Positions 1 through 8,500 of a stretch of DNA of 23,631 nt are shown here, in pieces. How positions within the stretch are numbered: the stretch's first letter is position 1; every line of letters starts with the position of its first letter. This DNA is from Nemertoderma westbladi (taxonomy: Eukaryota > Xenacoelomorpha > Nemertodermatida > Nemertodermatidae), in contig JAUCBJ010007215.1 in NCBI GenBank assembly GCA_032718475.1, positions 64,001-87,631 on the forward strand. Reading direction: 5' to 3'. Both the position numbers and the translations under genes were made by a program. The notes beneath the pieces are model-generated. The model saw only the letters and a program-made list of their open reading frames with translations, made no database searches and was not told where the DNA came from.

Positions 1-1673
1 GCGCAGTCGTTGACTACACGCACCTTGCCAGGTTTGTCCGGGTGTCGAACAAAATGATGTGGCAGGTAATATGTCTGGTCTGTAGTTACCTCAGGATTTA
101 ACATCCTAATGGCGTATCCCTTTTGGAGATACGTCTGAAGTTGTGCATTGTATTGCATATGGGCCGTCTCGTCTCGCAACAATCGCTGCCTTATTGATTT
201 GAGTCGCCTCAAAGCAAGCGGGTAATTGTTAACGAGCTTAGGTTGTCCATTGCGCCACAACATACCAACCTCATAGTGGCCATTCGCGGTCTGGCGAATG
301 GTATCTCTCATAATATTTAATGACCGTTTTTCCTGTTCTGACATAGCGGTCTCGTAACTACCGGGTTCTGCTGAGTCATGTTCCAACCATTGAATGGTCC
401 GTTCAGTCAGCAGTCGGTCAAGCGCTGCTTGCACTGCGCCATGGTCCTCGTCCACGTCTTCGTCCGCTGCGGTGGCTAGTGTCAAGGTGTCTGGTAGGCT
501 CGCAAGCCTTCCGGTGTCACTAGTCGGCGTCGAATTGTCGTGCGGCGGTTTGACAACTTCTTGATCTATCGGTAGGCTCGCAAGCCTTCCAAGATCAACG
601 ACCGGTGTCGAAGCCTGGTGGGTGGGGTCAATGACCTTCGGATTTTTCGGTAGGCTCGCAAGCCTTCCAAAATCCTCGTTCATCGAGTCATCCACAGCAA
701 CAACCCTCAGGTCTTCAGTAGTCAATACAACCTGGTCTACTGCAAGTAGTTGTAAGTCAGAGGTCCGTATGGTCGTGTCCAGATCGGTTACGTCAGTATC
801 GGTGGCGTCTGCGTTAGTGACGCAAGTCTGTCGTAGTGCCGTCCGTACAATTGGACCACGGGAGTGTGAAGGAGAATTATCTATCGTGTTAGTCAATAAA
901 CTACACGTACTCAAAACGTCGTCCTCCTGGTCACTTACCTCTAGTGAACGTATTGGTGCTCTAGTATACCAACCTATGGGAGTTCTACATGCGTAGGGGT
1001 TGCCCGCTGTAATAACAGATGGGCGTGTCTCCCATACCTGATGTAAGTTAAACTGGTCTGTCCCAATTAACATCGCAATGGAACGATAATTGACAGGACA
1101 TTCCGGTATTCCAAGGTGTCGGAAATACTTACGATCTTCCGGTGATTGCTCTGGCACAGGGCCGAGCAAGTTACTAAAGTCCTTTGTAGCTGCAAAGGTC
1201 AAATTTCTTACCGGAAGTAATGAGCGCTCCTCCTTGCTGTGTTCCGCTTTGGCAAGAAGAGTGTCTAAAGTTAGTTTTACTCTCGTCACAGGAATCGCTC
1301 TCTTACCATGCATGCTGCTTACAGTATACTGAGCAGTCTTACCTTGACTCAAGTCCGTAACTACGTCGGCTACTTGTTCGTCGACATAGCTATGCGATGA
1401 CGCAGAGTCTAAGATGGCGTATATACGCTTGCTCCCTCGGGTTCTGGTAATCTTTATAGGAATCACGCTAAACCCTTTCAATTGGTTCTGTGTGAGGAGC
1501 GTTATCGAAGGCTGTTCCTCACCTGCATGCACATAGAAAGTGTCGTCTTCCTCCTCGTCCTCGTCCGATGATCCTGACTGATCCATACAGTCGGTATAAA
1601 AGGTACGGATCTCGCGCGGCGCACGCTCCTTATAAAGCGCGTCGCATCTAGCCGCTTTATCTGGATGCTCTCG
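1..1673 (-). CDS. pol: BEL-1 pol, partial: aspartic protease, linker and start of reverse transcriptase
   Basis: Reading leftward from the base after the gag UGA, the same frame is open for about 557 codons to the window edge. The first internal ATG is at 1586-1584, before a Ser/Asp/Glu-rich stretch. The protease core reads AILDSASSHSYV, with the presumed catalytic Asp at 1409-1407; the usual Gly of D-S/T-G is Ala (codon GCG, 1403-1401). TPIGWY closes the protease domain. A linker follows with three copies of GRLASLP 26 residues apart. From about 281 the sequence reads GHYEVGMLWR, then GYAIRML, YYLPHHFV and KVRVVND, the usual opening of BEL/Pao reverse transcriptases. Catalytic RT motifs, RNase H and integrase are off the edge. 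Expression would need readthrough of the UGA, or the UGA is a mutation of a once continuous ORF. Confidence 0.85.
493..512. repeat. 20-bp near-palindrome, copy 1 (pol linker)
   Basis: GGTAGGCTCGCAAGCCTTCC on the plus strand. AGGCT and AGCCT pair around a 4-base loop, extended by GG/CC across one T-T mismatch. On the coding (minus) strand it is read as GRLASLP. It is the first of three copies exactly 78 bp apart. Confidence 0.9.
571..590. repeat. 20-bp near-palindrome, copy 2 (pol linker)
   Basis: Identical to copy 1 over all 20 bases and in the same coding frame (GRLASLP), 78 bp away. The DNA between copies 1-2 and 2-3 is only loosely similar, so the palindrome is far better conserved than the 78-bp unit that carries it. 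Confidence 0.9.
649..668. repeat. 20-bp near-palindrome, copy 3 (pol linker)
   Basis: Identical 20 bases again, 78 bp from copy 2, read as GRLASLP on the minus strand. Confidence 0.9.
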
Positions 1674-1676
1674 TCA
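1632..1676 (-). promoter_or_regulatory. Candidate stop-codon readthrough signal: UGA plus downstream hairpin
   Basis: The gag stop TGA (1676-1674) is followed by C, and pol continues in the same frame. Thirteen bases after the stop, ATAAAGCG (1660-1653) and CGCTTTAT (1639-1632) form a perfect 8-bp inverted repeat around a 13-nt loop. Gammaretroviruses place a readthrough stop at the same gag/protease boundary with a nearby stimulatory RNA structure. The placement is seen in the sequence; the function is inferred. A plain nonsense mutation is the alternative. Confidence 0.4.
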
Positions 1677-4600
1677 AAAGCGTCTGGTCGGAGTATGACT
1701 GGTTGTGTGAAGCAACGCGTCATGGTTACGTCCACACAGAGAACATGTATCGTCGCTCGGGCAATCCTTCCGGACGTGTCCTGGCTTCATACATCTCCAA
1801 CAGGAATCTAGAGATCGGATTTGGAGTCTCCTCTCCTCGATCCCTAACTCTTTAAAAGCGCGACATCCACGTAGTTTATGTCCGCTATGGTTTCTGCCGT
1901 TCCGCTCGCAGTATGAGCATCCCACAAAGTCCGCCGGCAACTGTTGTCGTGGCTGCGTGGTGCCGATAGGCGTCAGAACTTTTGAAGTCTCAGTAGGGGT
2001 GGCGTAAGTAACGGCTTTCGCGTTCGTCGGAAACGGTTTAGTCCGATTCGGCGCAGAAACAGTTATCCCTTCCGCCGCGATATGATGATCGGTATAGTTC
2101 GATCGAGTCTCGATCACGGCCTCCCGCGAAATAAGTTGATAAACATCGGTGAGTTTTAATAACCCTCCGGCCTCTTCGCGCTGGTACTCGATGCGTCGCC
2201 ATTCTCTTCGTAGTCGATGGTGAAGTCGACCGATTATTCGAATGAGAACCGTCGGTGCGTTAGCGTACTCGAGTTGTCCAATGGACCGTAAAGTCCCTAT
2301 AGCGTTCTTTATTTCGTCCGCGAGTCGTAAAAGGTCGATCGGTCTCGAAATGTTGCCTCCTCTGCAGAGGTCTTCAATGATGGATTTAGCCATGGCGACA
2401 TTACCGCCGTAAATTGAATACAAACGGTCGTATGCCAACTCAAAGGCATCGGGAACACCAATAAAGGTTTCCGCTAATCGTTTCGGCTCACCAGACAGGA
2501 CTTGGAGCAAGTAATTAAACTTCTCCGTCGAGGTGAAAGCACCTTTAGCGATCTGGGACTCTACGTAGTCTACCAGTGTGCGCCAGTGTTTCGCGTTGCC
2601 AGAGAACTTCGGCGGTTGCTGTGCCGGTAATCCGTGTCTAGCCGCGAATTTCGCAATCTCGCTAACTAAATCCAACTGTCCGCGTCCCTGTTCGGCGGCG
2701 TCGTCCAGTCGCTCCCTTCCGCGCGTTGTTCGTCGGTAGGAATTATTAACGGGATCATCTTCTCGATGTGTCGGAGTCCGTCTAGTCTCCTGTTCTCTCC
2801 TCGGTGGTCGATGTTGTCTAGGTTGTTCCAACTCCACGCTGGTTCGTGATCGATCCGACGGTTGCGCTTCGAGTCGCTCTTCTATCTGAGCTAGTCGGTC
2901 CGCTACAGGTCGCATTATTTCGGCGAGTCTGTTGGTGCTAATCGCTTCCGCTGGTTGCAACGTGGGTTTCTGTTGGGGTGTTTCTCGAGGTGGATTGTCG
3001 ATGTATGGGTTTGTCGATCTCTCCTCCCGTTTGTAATCCGCTGCCGCTGCCGCTCCAGTACGGAATATTTCCCGTTCCGTCGACTCCGAGTCGCTAGATG
3101 AGTCGCTGTCGTCCGGATAAGGTGGTTGGCGGGTTCGCGTCCGGCGTATTATCCTTGGTCGAGTTCGTTGTGATCTGGGATCTACGGCTCTCCGTTGTTC
3201 GGCAGGCTCGCAAGCCTTCCACGAAGTCGTAGGTCTCGTTAAACATTGGGTGAGAGGTCTAGTAAAAACATCGGAGTTAAGCTCTACTGTAGGTTTATAA
3301 ATGACTGGGTTCGCGCAGCACGTCACAGGTTTAACTTGTAATGGTTTACTCACCTGTTTTACTGTCATAAACGCAGGTTCGTCTCTCTCTACAAGTAAAC
3401 TACGGCTTACAGTAGGTGTACTACTTATCTTACCTGCTAAAATTGGCGATGAAGTCGCCCTAGGTTGCGGTATTTCCGTCACAACAAACCTGTTGCCTTG
3501 CATCGAACGCACAGGCGTTATTTCCTTAGGTTTCGTAACAAAGACCGGTTTTATCGGAGTCGTGGGTTTGAGCATAGGAATAACTTGGGGAAAACGTTTA
3601 CAGTAATCCTCGACGAACTCCTCTCCTCGATCTATCGCTCCCATGCTTCCTTCCTCGATCCGCTTCTGTATTCCGCGATATCGAGCTTCTATACGATCCA
3701 GGGCAGACAAGTCGTGTCCAGTTCGCGATCTTATAGATCTATCTCTCGCGTCGAGTTCGAGGTCCTCTTGCGCGTTCGCCGCCTCGCGCGATCTGCGATT
3801 TAGTTCGAACTGGAGCTGCATCTCTCTTTCGCGTCGATCTGCATCCTGTTGTTGTGCCACTAACTCCGCTTCCTGTATAGCTAATCGAGCGTTTATTTGC
3901 CGCGCCTCCAACTTGGCCCGAGCGTCGGATGCTGCCTTTTTCCGTGCTAACTCGTCAGCTGCCGCCTGTCGTGCTAACTCGTCGGCTGCCGCTTCTCGCG
4001 CTAAGTCCTCCTCCAGTCTCCGCATCTCTGATGCTTCGAACTCAGCCTGCGCTTGAAGTTTCGCAAGTTTCGCTACGTCTTCTCTACGCTGTCTTTCTCC
4101 TTCCATCGCAATCTGCGCCAATTGTCGTTGAGTTTCTTCCTCAGCGACTTGTTGTCGGCGTGCGACCTCCTGTTGTTGTCGAATAATTCCAGACGCTGTT
4201 CTACTAACGTCGCCAACGTCGCTCCGTACGCTAACGAACGATCTATCCAGTGGTGGATGTTGGTAGGCTCGCGAGCCTTCCGTAGTGAGAACTTCCGTCG
4301 TCCCTCGTGGTTCGACTTCCGGTTCGTCGATCGGTACGCCGCATCTACGAAGAAAATTGGTCAGCGTTTCCAACCTTCCGTCCAGGCAGTAGAGTTCTTC
4401 TTCCTCTTCGGGTTGTAACAACGCGTCCGAAACTGACTCACCTAGCAGTTGGTCGAACTGCTCCTGTTGAGCCAATCTTATCACCGACTTAAACTGGATA
4501 AGGCTTTCTCTCGCACTTACCAATTTATCTACTATCTTTACCTGAGTAAAGTTGTCACCACGCAACTCTGCAAGTTCGTGCAAACCTTTAAGTTTATCTA

Positions 4601-5006
4601 CGGAGGCATGTACCCTACTTTCTATCCTTACCTGTAAGGTGTAGAACTCGTATCTCGACATCGGGGCGGTTAACTCGCGTAAAACGCGAAAACCTTCTCC
4701 GAGGTTCCGAGTAATCTGGGCCATGTGTCCTCCTATACTTCTAATAACGTTCTCCTGGCTTCCAGTCGAACTTACCATGTCCGGTTCCCATGATCTAGTC
4801 TGCGGGACGGTAAGGAAATCTTCGATTCTGCCGTCGCCACGCGTTGCGGCTTCCGGTATTTCCGTTCGGGGTACCGGCGACGCAAGCGGTGTGACATCGG
4901 TGGAATCTCGGGTTCTCCTTCTCGGTTCGTCTACTGTCGATCTGTCCGGGTCGCACGAGTCATAGTCGGTAGGTGGGTATCTCGTCGAATGGGGTGTGTC
5001 ACTCAT
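1674..5006 (-). CDS. gag: BEL-1 Gag polyprotein, 1110 aa, coiled coil plus zinc knuckles
   Basis: Starts at ATG 5006-5004 and ends at UGA 1676-1674. It is the particle-forming protein of a BEL/Pao element. Roughly residues 280-430 are a long Glu/Arg/Ala/Gln-rich coiled coil with short internal repeats (AAADELAR twice). A middle low-complexity Arg/Pro/Ser region follows. Around residues 790-930 is the conserved BEL/Pao Gag domain (DUF1759-like), with PPKFSGNAKHWRTLVDYVES, then YLLQVLSGEP and RLYSIYGGN. The C-terminus (about 1027-1103) has nucleocapsid zinc motifs: a CxxC/H-rich motif, a classical CCHC knuckle CWRCMKPGHVRKDC, and CSLCGRNHDALLH. The protein is long for a Gag. Two copies of a 20-bp palindrome lie inside it (3201-3220 and 4262-4281), read in two different frames. 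The frame continues open past the stop into protease. Confidence 0.9.
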   Translation of the reverse strand: MSDTPHSTRYPPTDYDSCDPDRSTVDEPRRRTRDSTDVTPLASPVPRTEIPEAATRGDGRIEDFLTVPQTRSWEPDMVSSTGSQENVIRSIGGHMAQITRNLGEGFRVLRELTAPMSRYEFYTLQVRIESRVHASVDKLKGLHELAELRGDNFTQVKIVDKLVSARESLIQFKSVIRLAQQEQFDQLLGESVSDALLQPEEEEELYCLDGRLETLTNFLRRCGVPIDEPEVEPRGTTEVLTTEGSRAYQHPPLDRSFVSVRSDVGDVSRTASGIIRQQQEVARRQQVAEEETQRQLAQIAMEGERQRREDVAKLAKLQAQAEFEASEMRRLEEDLAREAAADELARQAAADELARKKAASDARAKLEARQINARLAIQEAELVAQQQDADRREREMQLQFELNRRSREAANAQEDLELDARDRSIRSRTGHDLSALDRIEARYRGIQKRIEEGSMGAIDRGEEFVEDYCKRFPQVIPMLKPTTPIKPVFVTKPKEITPVRSMQGNRFVVTEIPQPRATSSPILAGKISSTPTVSRSLLVERDEPAFMTVKQVSKPLQVKPVTCCANPVIYKPTVELNSDVFTRPLTQCLTRPTTSWKACEPAEQRRAVDPRSQRTRPRIIRRTRTRQPPYPDDSDSSSDSESTEREIFRTGAAAAADYKREERSTNPYIDNPPRETPQQKPTLQPAEAISTNRLAEIMRPVADRLAQIEERLEAQPSDRSRTSVELEQPRQHRPPRREQETRRTPTHREDDPVNNSYRRTTRGRERLDDAAEQGRGQLDLVSEIAKFAARHGLPAQQPPKFSGNAKHWRTLVDYVESQIAKGAFTSTEKFNYLLQVLSGEPKRLAETFIGVPDAFELAYDRLYSIYGGNVAMAKSIIEDLCRGGNISRPIDLLRLADEIKNAIGTLRSIGQLEYANAPTVLIRIIGRLHHRLRREWRRIEYQREEAGGLLKLTDVYQLISREAVIETRSNYTDHHIAAEGITVSAPNRTKPFPTNAKAVTYATPTETSKVLTPIGTTQPRQQLPADFVGCSYCERNGRNHSGHKLRGCRAFKELGIEERRLQIRSLDSCWRCMKPGHVRKDCPSDDTCSLCGRNHDALLHTTSHTPTRRF
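3201..3220. repeat. 20-bp near-palindrome, copy 4 (gag)
   Basis: GGCAGGCTCGCAAGCCTTCC, one base different from copies 1-3. In gag it is read in another frame, giving WKACEPAEQ, so the conservation is of DNA or RNA and not of a peptide. Confidence 0.9.
4262..4281. repeat. 20-bp palindrome, copy 5 (gag)
   Basis: GGTAGGCTCGCGAGCCTTCC. The single change against copies 1-3 makes the central 14 bases a perfect palindrome. It is read in the third possible frame, giving TEGSRAYQ. Confidence 0.9.
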
Positions 5007-5381
5007 GTCTTATTATATACGTCAAGTACGGGTAATAAAATGTCAAGTGTCTGAATGTTGAGGTGTCAAACTTACCTTGGTATATATAGCTATATACCCT
5101 AACCGGTACAAATAAATCAACAAGTCAGAATGTCGAAATGTCAAAATGTCGAAATGTACAAATGTCAAACTTACCTTGATATATATATATATCATATATA
5201 TACCCTAACCGGTACAAATAAACTAACAAGGTATATAATAAAATAAGTAGTAATCTAGCCTACCGGCTAAATTTGTACGAATAAGTGAGATAACGGTATA
5301 CGTTAACAAAATATAGATCAACAAGTATAAACAATAGGCCAAACAGCAACGTCTAACGGGAAAATAAGTACCAACAACACT
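5007..5381 (-). other. BEL-1 leader immediately upstream of gag
   Basis: AT-rich non-coding DNA between the gag ATG and the non-LTR insertion. It holds a two-unit tandem repeat (5064 to about 5230) and, in the direction of BEL-1 transcription, two near-identical strong splice-donor-like sites (AAGGTAAGT, complement of 5070-5078 and 5169-5177). No ORF or RNA gene is visible. Confidence 0.6.
5064..5230. repeat. Two-unit tandem repeat of about 100 bp
   Basis: Units begin TGTCAAACTTACCTT at 5064 and 5163, run through an AT dinucleotide stretch, and end with CCCTAACCGGTACAAATAAA. Unit spacing is 99 bp at the start and 106 bp at the end because the TA run differs. An 8-bp sub-repeat (AATGTCGA variants) fills 5129-5168. 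Confidence 0.85.
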
Positions 5382-5396
5382 ACTAATAGACAGTGA
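5382..5396. repeat. Left target-site duplication of the non-LTR element
   Basis: ACTAATAGACAGTGA, repeated exactly at 9251-9265; neighbouring bases differ on both sides. It brackets the reverse transcriptase ORF with its short untranslated ends, as expected for target-primed insertion. Confidence 0.85.
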
Positions 5397-5420
5397 GGTA
5401 GTAGAGTTACCTAAAAGTAC

Positions 5421-5451
5421 ACCAGTACCAGTCCCTAAGCCTACAACATAA
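5421..5451 (+). repeat. 5' UTR copy of a motif shared with the 3' UTR
   Basis: ACCAGTAC, a short variable stretch, then GCCTACAACATAA (5439-5451). The same order of blocks occurs at 9085-9113. This 13-mer is identical in both places. Confidence 0.6.
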
Positions 5452-5543
5452 CGGAATTGCTGTCTGACTGTCAGACTTTCTGACGCCACTAGATTTTTGC
5501 TTAGTTTCGGGTTCGTTTGGGGATTCACGTGGGGTTTTTTGGA

Positions 5544-8500
5544 ATGGTTTGTTGCGGCTGTAGCAACTCCAAGTCGGGGCGCCGCTGCCAGAGATGCGTC
5601 TGTGCCGTAGAGGGTCGGCAATGTTCGAGTTGTGCTCCCGGGAGGAACGGAAACTGCGCGAACGGTGGTCAAACGTCTTCCTCGCAGCCGCTACCTTCCA
5701 CCTACGGCGCTATCCCTGTAGCATCTGAGGGCTCTCTCTCACAGCCAGTTGATAGCGGAACCCCAGACTCGGGCGACGAAGGGGACGACGATGACACGGA
5801 TTGGCACGACACCTTGGTGGACTTCGACACAACCTTAACTGAGTCTACCTCAAATAAGGCGATAACTCCATTCAAACCAAATCAAGCCAGCGTTGTCGAC
5901 CCCCTGGTTGACCCAGCGTCCGTTGTCGGCCCCCAGGTTCCTCCAGCGTCCGTTGTCGGCCCCCTGGTTCCCCCGGCGTCCGTTGTTGGCCCCCTGGTTC
6001 CCCCAGCGCCCGTTGTCGGCCCCCTGGTTCCCCCAGCGTCCGTTGTCGACCTCCTGGTTCCCTCAGCGCCCGTTGTCGGCCCCCTGGTTCCCCCAGCGCC
6101 CGTTGTAGGCCTCTTGGCTCCCCCGGCGTCTGGGATTAGCCCCTTGGTTCCCCCAACTGGTTCATCAGTGGGGCCAGCGCCGCTAGCAGGGCCTTCTTGT
6201 GTCACCGGTTCAACAGAGGTTACCTGGGCACATGTTAAATTACCCAAACAGCATATCGAGAAGTCTATCGCGGATGCTTATGGTGTTATAGTTCACTGGC
6301 GGCCCAACCTATTCCTAGTGCCTCAGGGGGCTGGGGGGCGGGCTTTCGTTGCGGAAATGTGTCGAATCTTGATTCTAGCCACCACCAACAACGTGCTGCA
6401 GGAAGTTTCTCTTACCGCATTGTTGTTGATGCCGGCGCTGTTGCTTCAGAAGCCTGGACGTTCATCAACGACGGCGATACACAGACGAATTCTAGAACGT
6501 AGACTAGAATCTTGGAAAGCGGGTAATTTCAATGAGCTACTTATTGAGGCCCGGGCGATTCAGTCGCATCTTCCCAAGTTAAGACAATTCGAGTCACAGG
6601 AGGTTATGCGCCAGAAAACGTTCGTCAGACATATGTTGACAGGGAATGTGTCTGCGGCGACGCGATGTCTCCGCGACCTGACTAGAGGCAAACCGCTCCG
6701 CCTGGACGATACGTTTACCGACAAGGACGGGGTAACCAAGGTAGTCCGCGATGTCCTGCGTGAGAAACACCCCGCTGCGAAACCCGCGGATGAGTCAGTT
6801 TTACTGACAGAGTTTGATCGCGCGCCGGAGTTCCACAACGTTGTGTTCGAACGACTGGATGGTCCATGCATCCAGTCATGTTTACTTCGGATGAAGGGAA
6901 ACGCGGCGGGCCCATCTGGCCTGGACGTTCAGGGGTGGAAACACCTTCTGACAAGGTTTCGCAATCCGTCGGCTGAGCTGTGCGAGAGAATCGCTGACCT
7001 GGCAAAGCGTCTAGCCCAGGTTGTTGTCCCCCCCGGGTCGCTGTCTGCGTTGCTCTCGTCTCGTCTGTTGGCCCTCGACAAGAACCCGGGGGTCCGCCCA
7101 ATCGGGATAGGCGAGGTGCTCCGGCGGGTAATCGGAAAGGCGACGGTGCTGTGTATCAGTCCAGATTTACAGGCCGTCGGCGGATCTGTCCAGATGTGTC
7201 TTGGACAGAAAGCGGGAATCGAACACGCGATACACAGTTTAAACGATTCCTTTGCCTCTGAGGACTGCGACGGCATATTACAGATCGACGCTACCAACGC
7301 ATTTAATGTGTTAAACCGCAGCGCAGCATTGCATAACATCGGTTTAGTCTGTCCGGCGCTGCACACGATAGTAACTAATTGTTACAGCGAACCAGCGCGG
7401 CTATTCGTCGGCGGGGAAACCCTCTACTCGGAGGAGGGTTCCACCCAAGGAGACCCGGTGGCGATGCCGATGTTTGGCTGCGGTATAACGCCGCTCCTTG
7501 ACGAACTGGACCGCGGGTGCGACGTGGAACAGAAGTGGTATGCGGACGATGGGAACGCGGGGGGCCGACTGGGAGAACTCAGGAAGTTCTTTGATATCGC
7601 GTGTTCAAGGGGACCATTGTACGGGTACTACCCGTCGAAGTGTGTCCTGACTGTAAAGCCGGATAAGTTAGTGGAGGCGGAAGCGTTGTTTGCGAACACC
7701 ATTGTCACAATTGATACGACGGGCAACAAGCTACTCGGCGGCGTTATCGGTACCGAGGAATTTTGTTCCAGCTACGTCGAGGAGAAAGTCGATGAGTTCG
7801 CGGAGGAAGTCGATCGACTCGCCGAGATTGCCGCGGTGGACCCCCACTGCGCGTACGCCGGTTTGGCGTTCGGGCTCTCCTGCAGGTGGAGGTTCCTAAC
7901 CCGCGTCATCCCCAACGCAACGGAGCACTTCGGGAAGCTGGAGGAGACGTTGCAGCGGTTCATCGCCAAACTGCTCGACAGGCCGTCGCTATCGGCGGTT
8001 GAACGCCAACTAGTCTCCCTCCCAACTCGGGATGGCGGATTGGGTATCCCGGTTCCTTCCGACTTGGAGACGCAGTATGACCACTCGCGCCGAGTCTGTG
8101 AACCGTTCGCAGATGCGGAGTCGATGGCAGCGGTGCGGACTGAACAGAGACGGATCGTGATCGAGGTGAAGGCGGAGTCCATAACATCGTCTCGTACTAA
8201 AAGGGAACAAGTTTACGCCCAGTTACCCACAGACCAACGCAAACTGTGTGAACTCACAACAGAAAAAGGTGCGTCAGCTTGGTTAAACTCCAAGCCACTA
8301 ACCCTACAAGTTACTCACCTGAGTAAAGAAGAGTTCCGGGATGCGGTGTGTCTCCGCTACGGTTGGTGTCCGAAGAATCTACCATCTCGTTGTGCCTGTG
8401 GGGCGCGATTTTCTGCAACCCACGTCCTGTCGTGCCCAACTGGAGGTTTCCCCTCCATCAGGCACAATGAGATACGTGATTTCGTCGCCAACTCGCTCAC

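Larger units (their letters stand above)
493..668 (-). repeat. Diverged 78-bp tandem array in the protease-RT linker
   Basis: Two and a quarter units of 78 bp (26 codons), starting at 493, 571 and 649. The unit body aligns loosely (shared blocks such as CGG-GTCGAA and GTG-GG-GG), while the 20-bp palindrome heading each unit is invariant. The period is a multiple of three, so the pol frame is kept. Confidence 0.7.

Noticed and set aside
493-668. CRISPR-like array (20-bp repeats with regular 58-bp spacers)
   Set aside because: The spacers are related to each other and in frame with a retrotransposon pol, and the DNA is eukaryotic. It is a diverged 78-bp tandem repeat.
622-1332. Plus-strand ORFs at 622-996 and 1090-1332
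   Set aside because: They lie antisense to the BEL-1 protease/RT reading frame and have no recognisable motifs.
5517-5543. Upstream extension of the non-LTR ORF to 5517
   Set aside because: That start is a TTG; the first ATG in frame is 5544, just before the Cys-rich motif.
5882-6247. Antisense and alternative-frame ORFs across the Pro-Val minisatellite
   Set aside because: They are by-products of a GC-rich 30-bp repeat whose period keeps every frame open. The plus-strand frame continues into recognisable RT.
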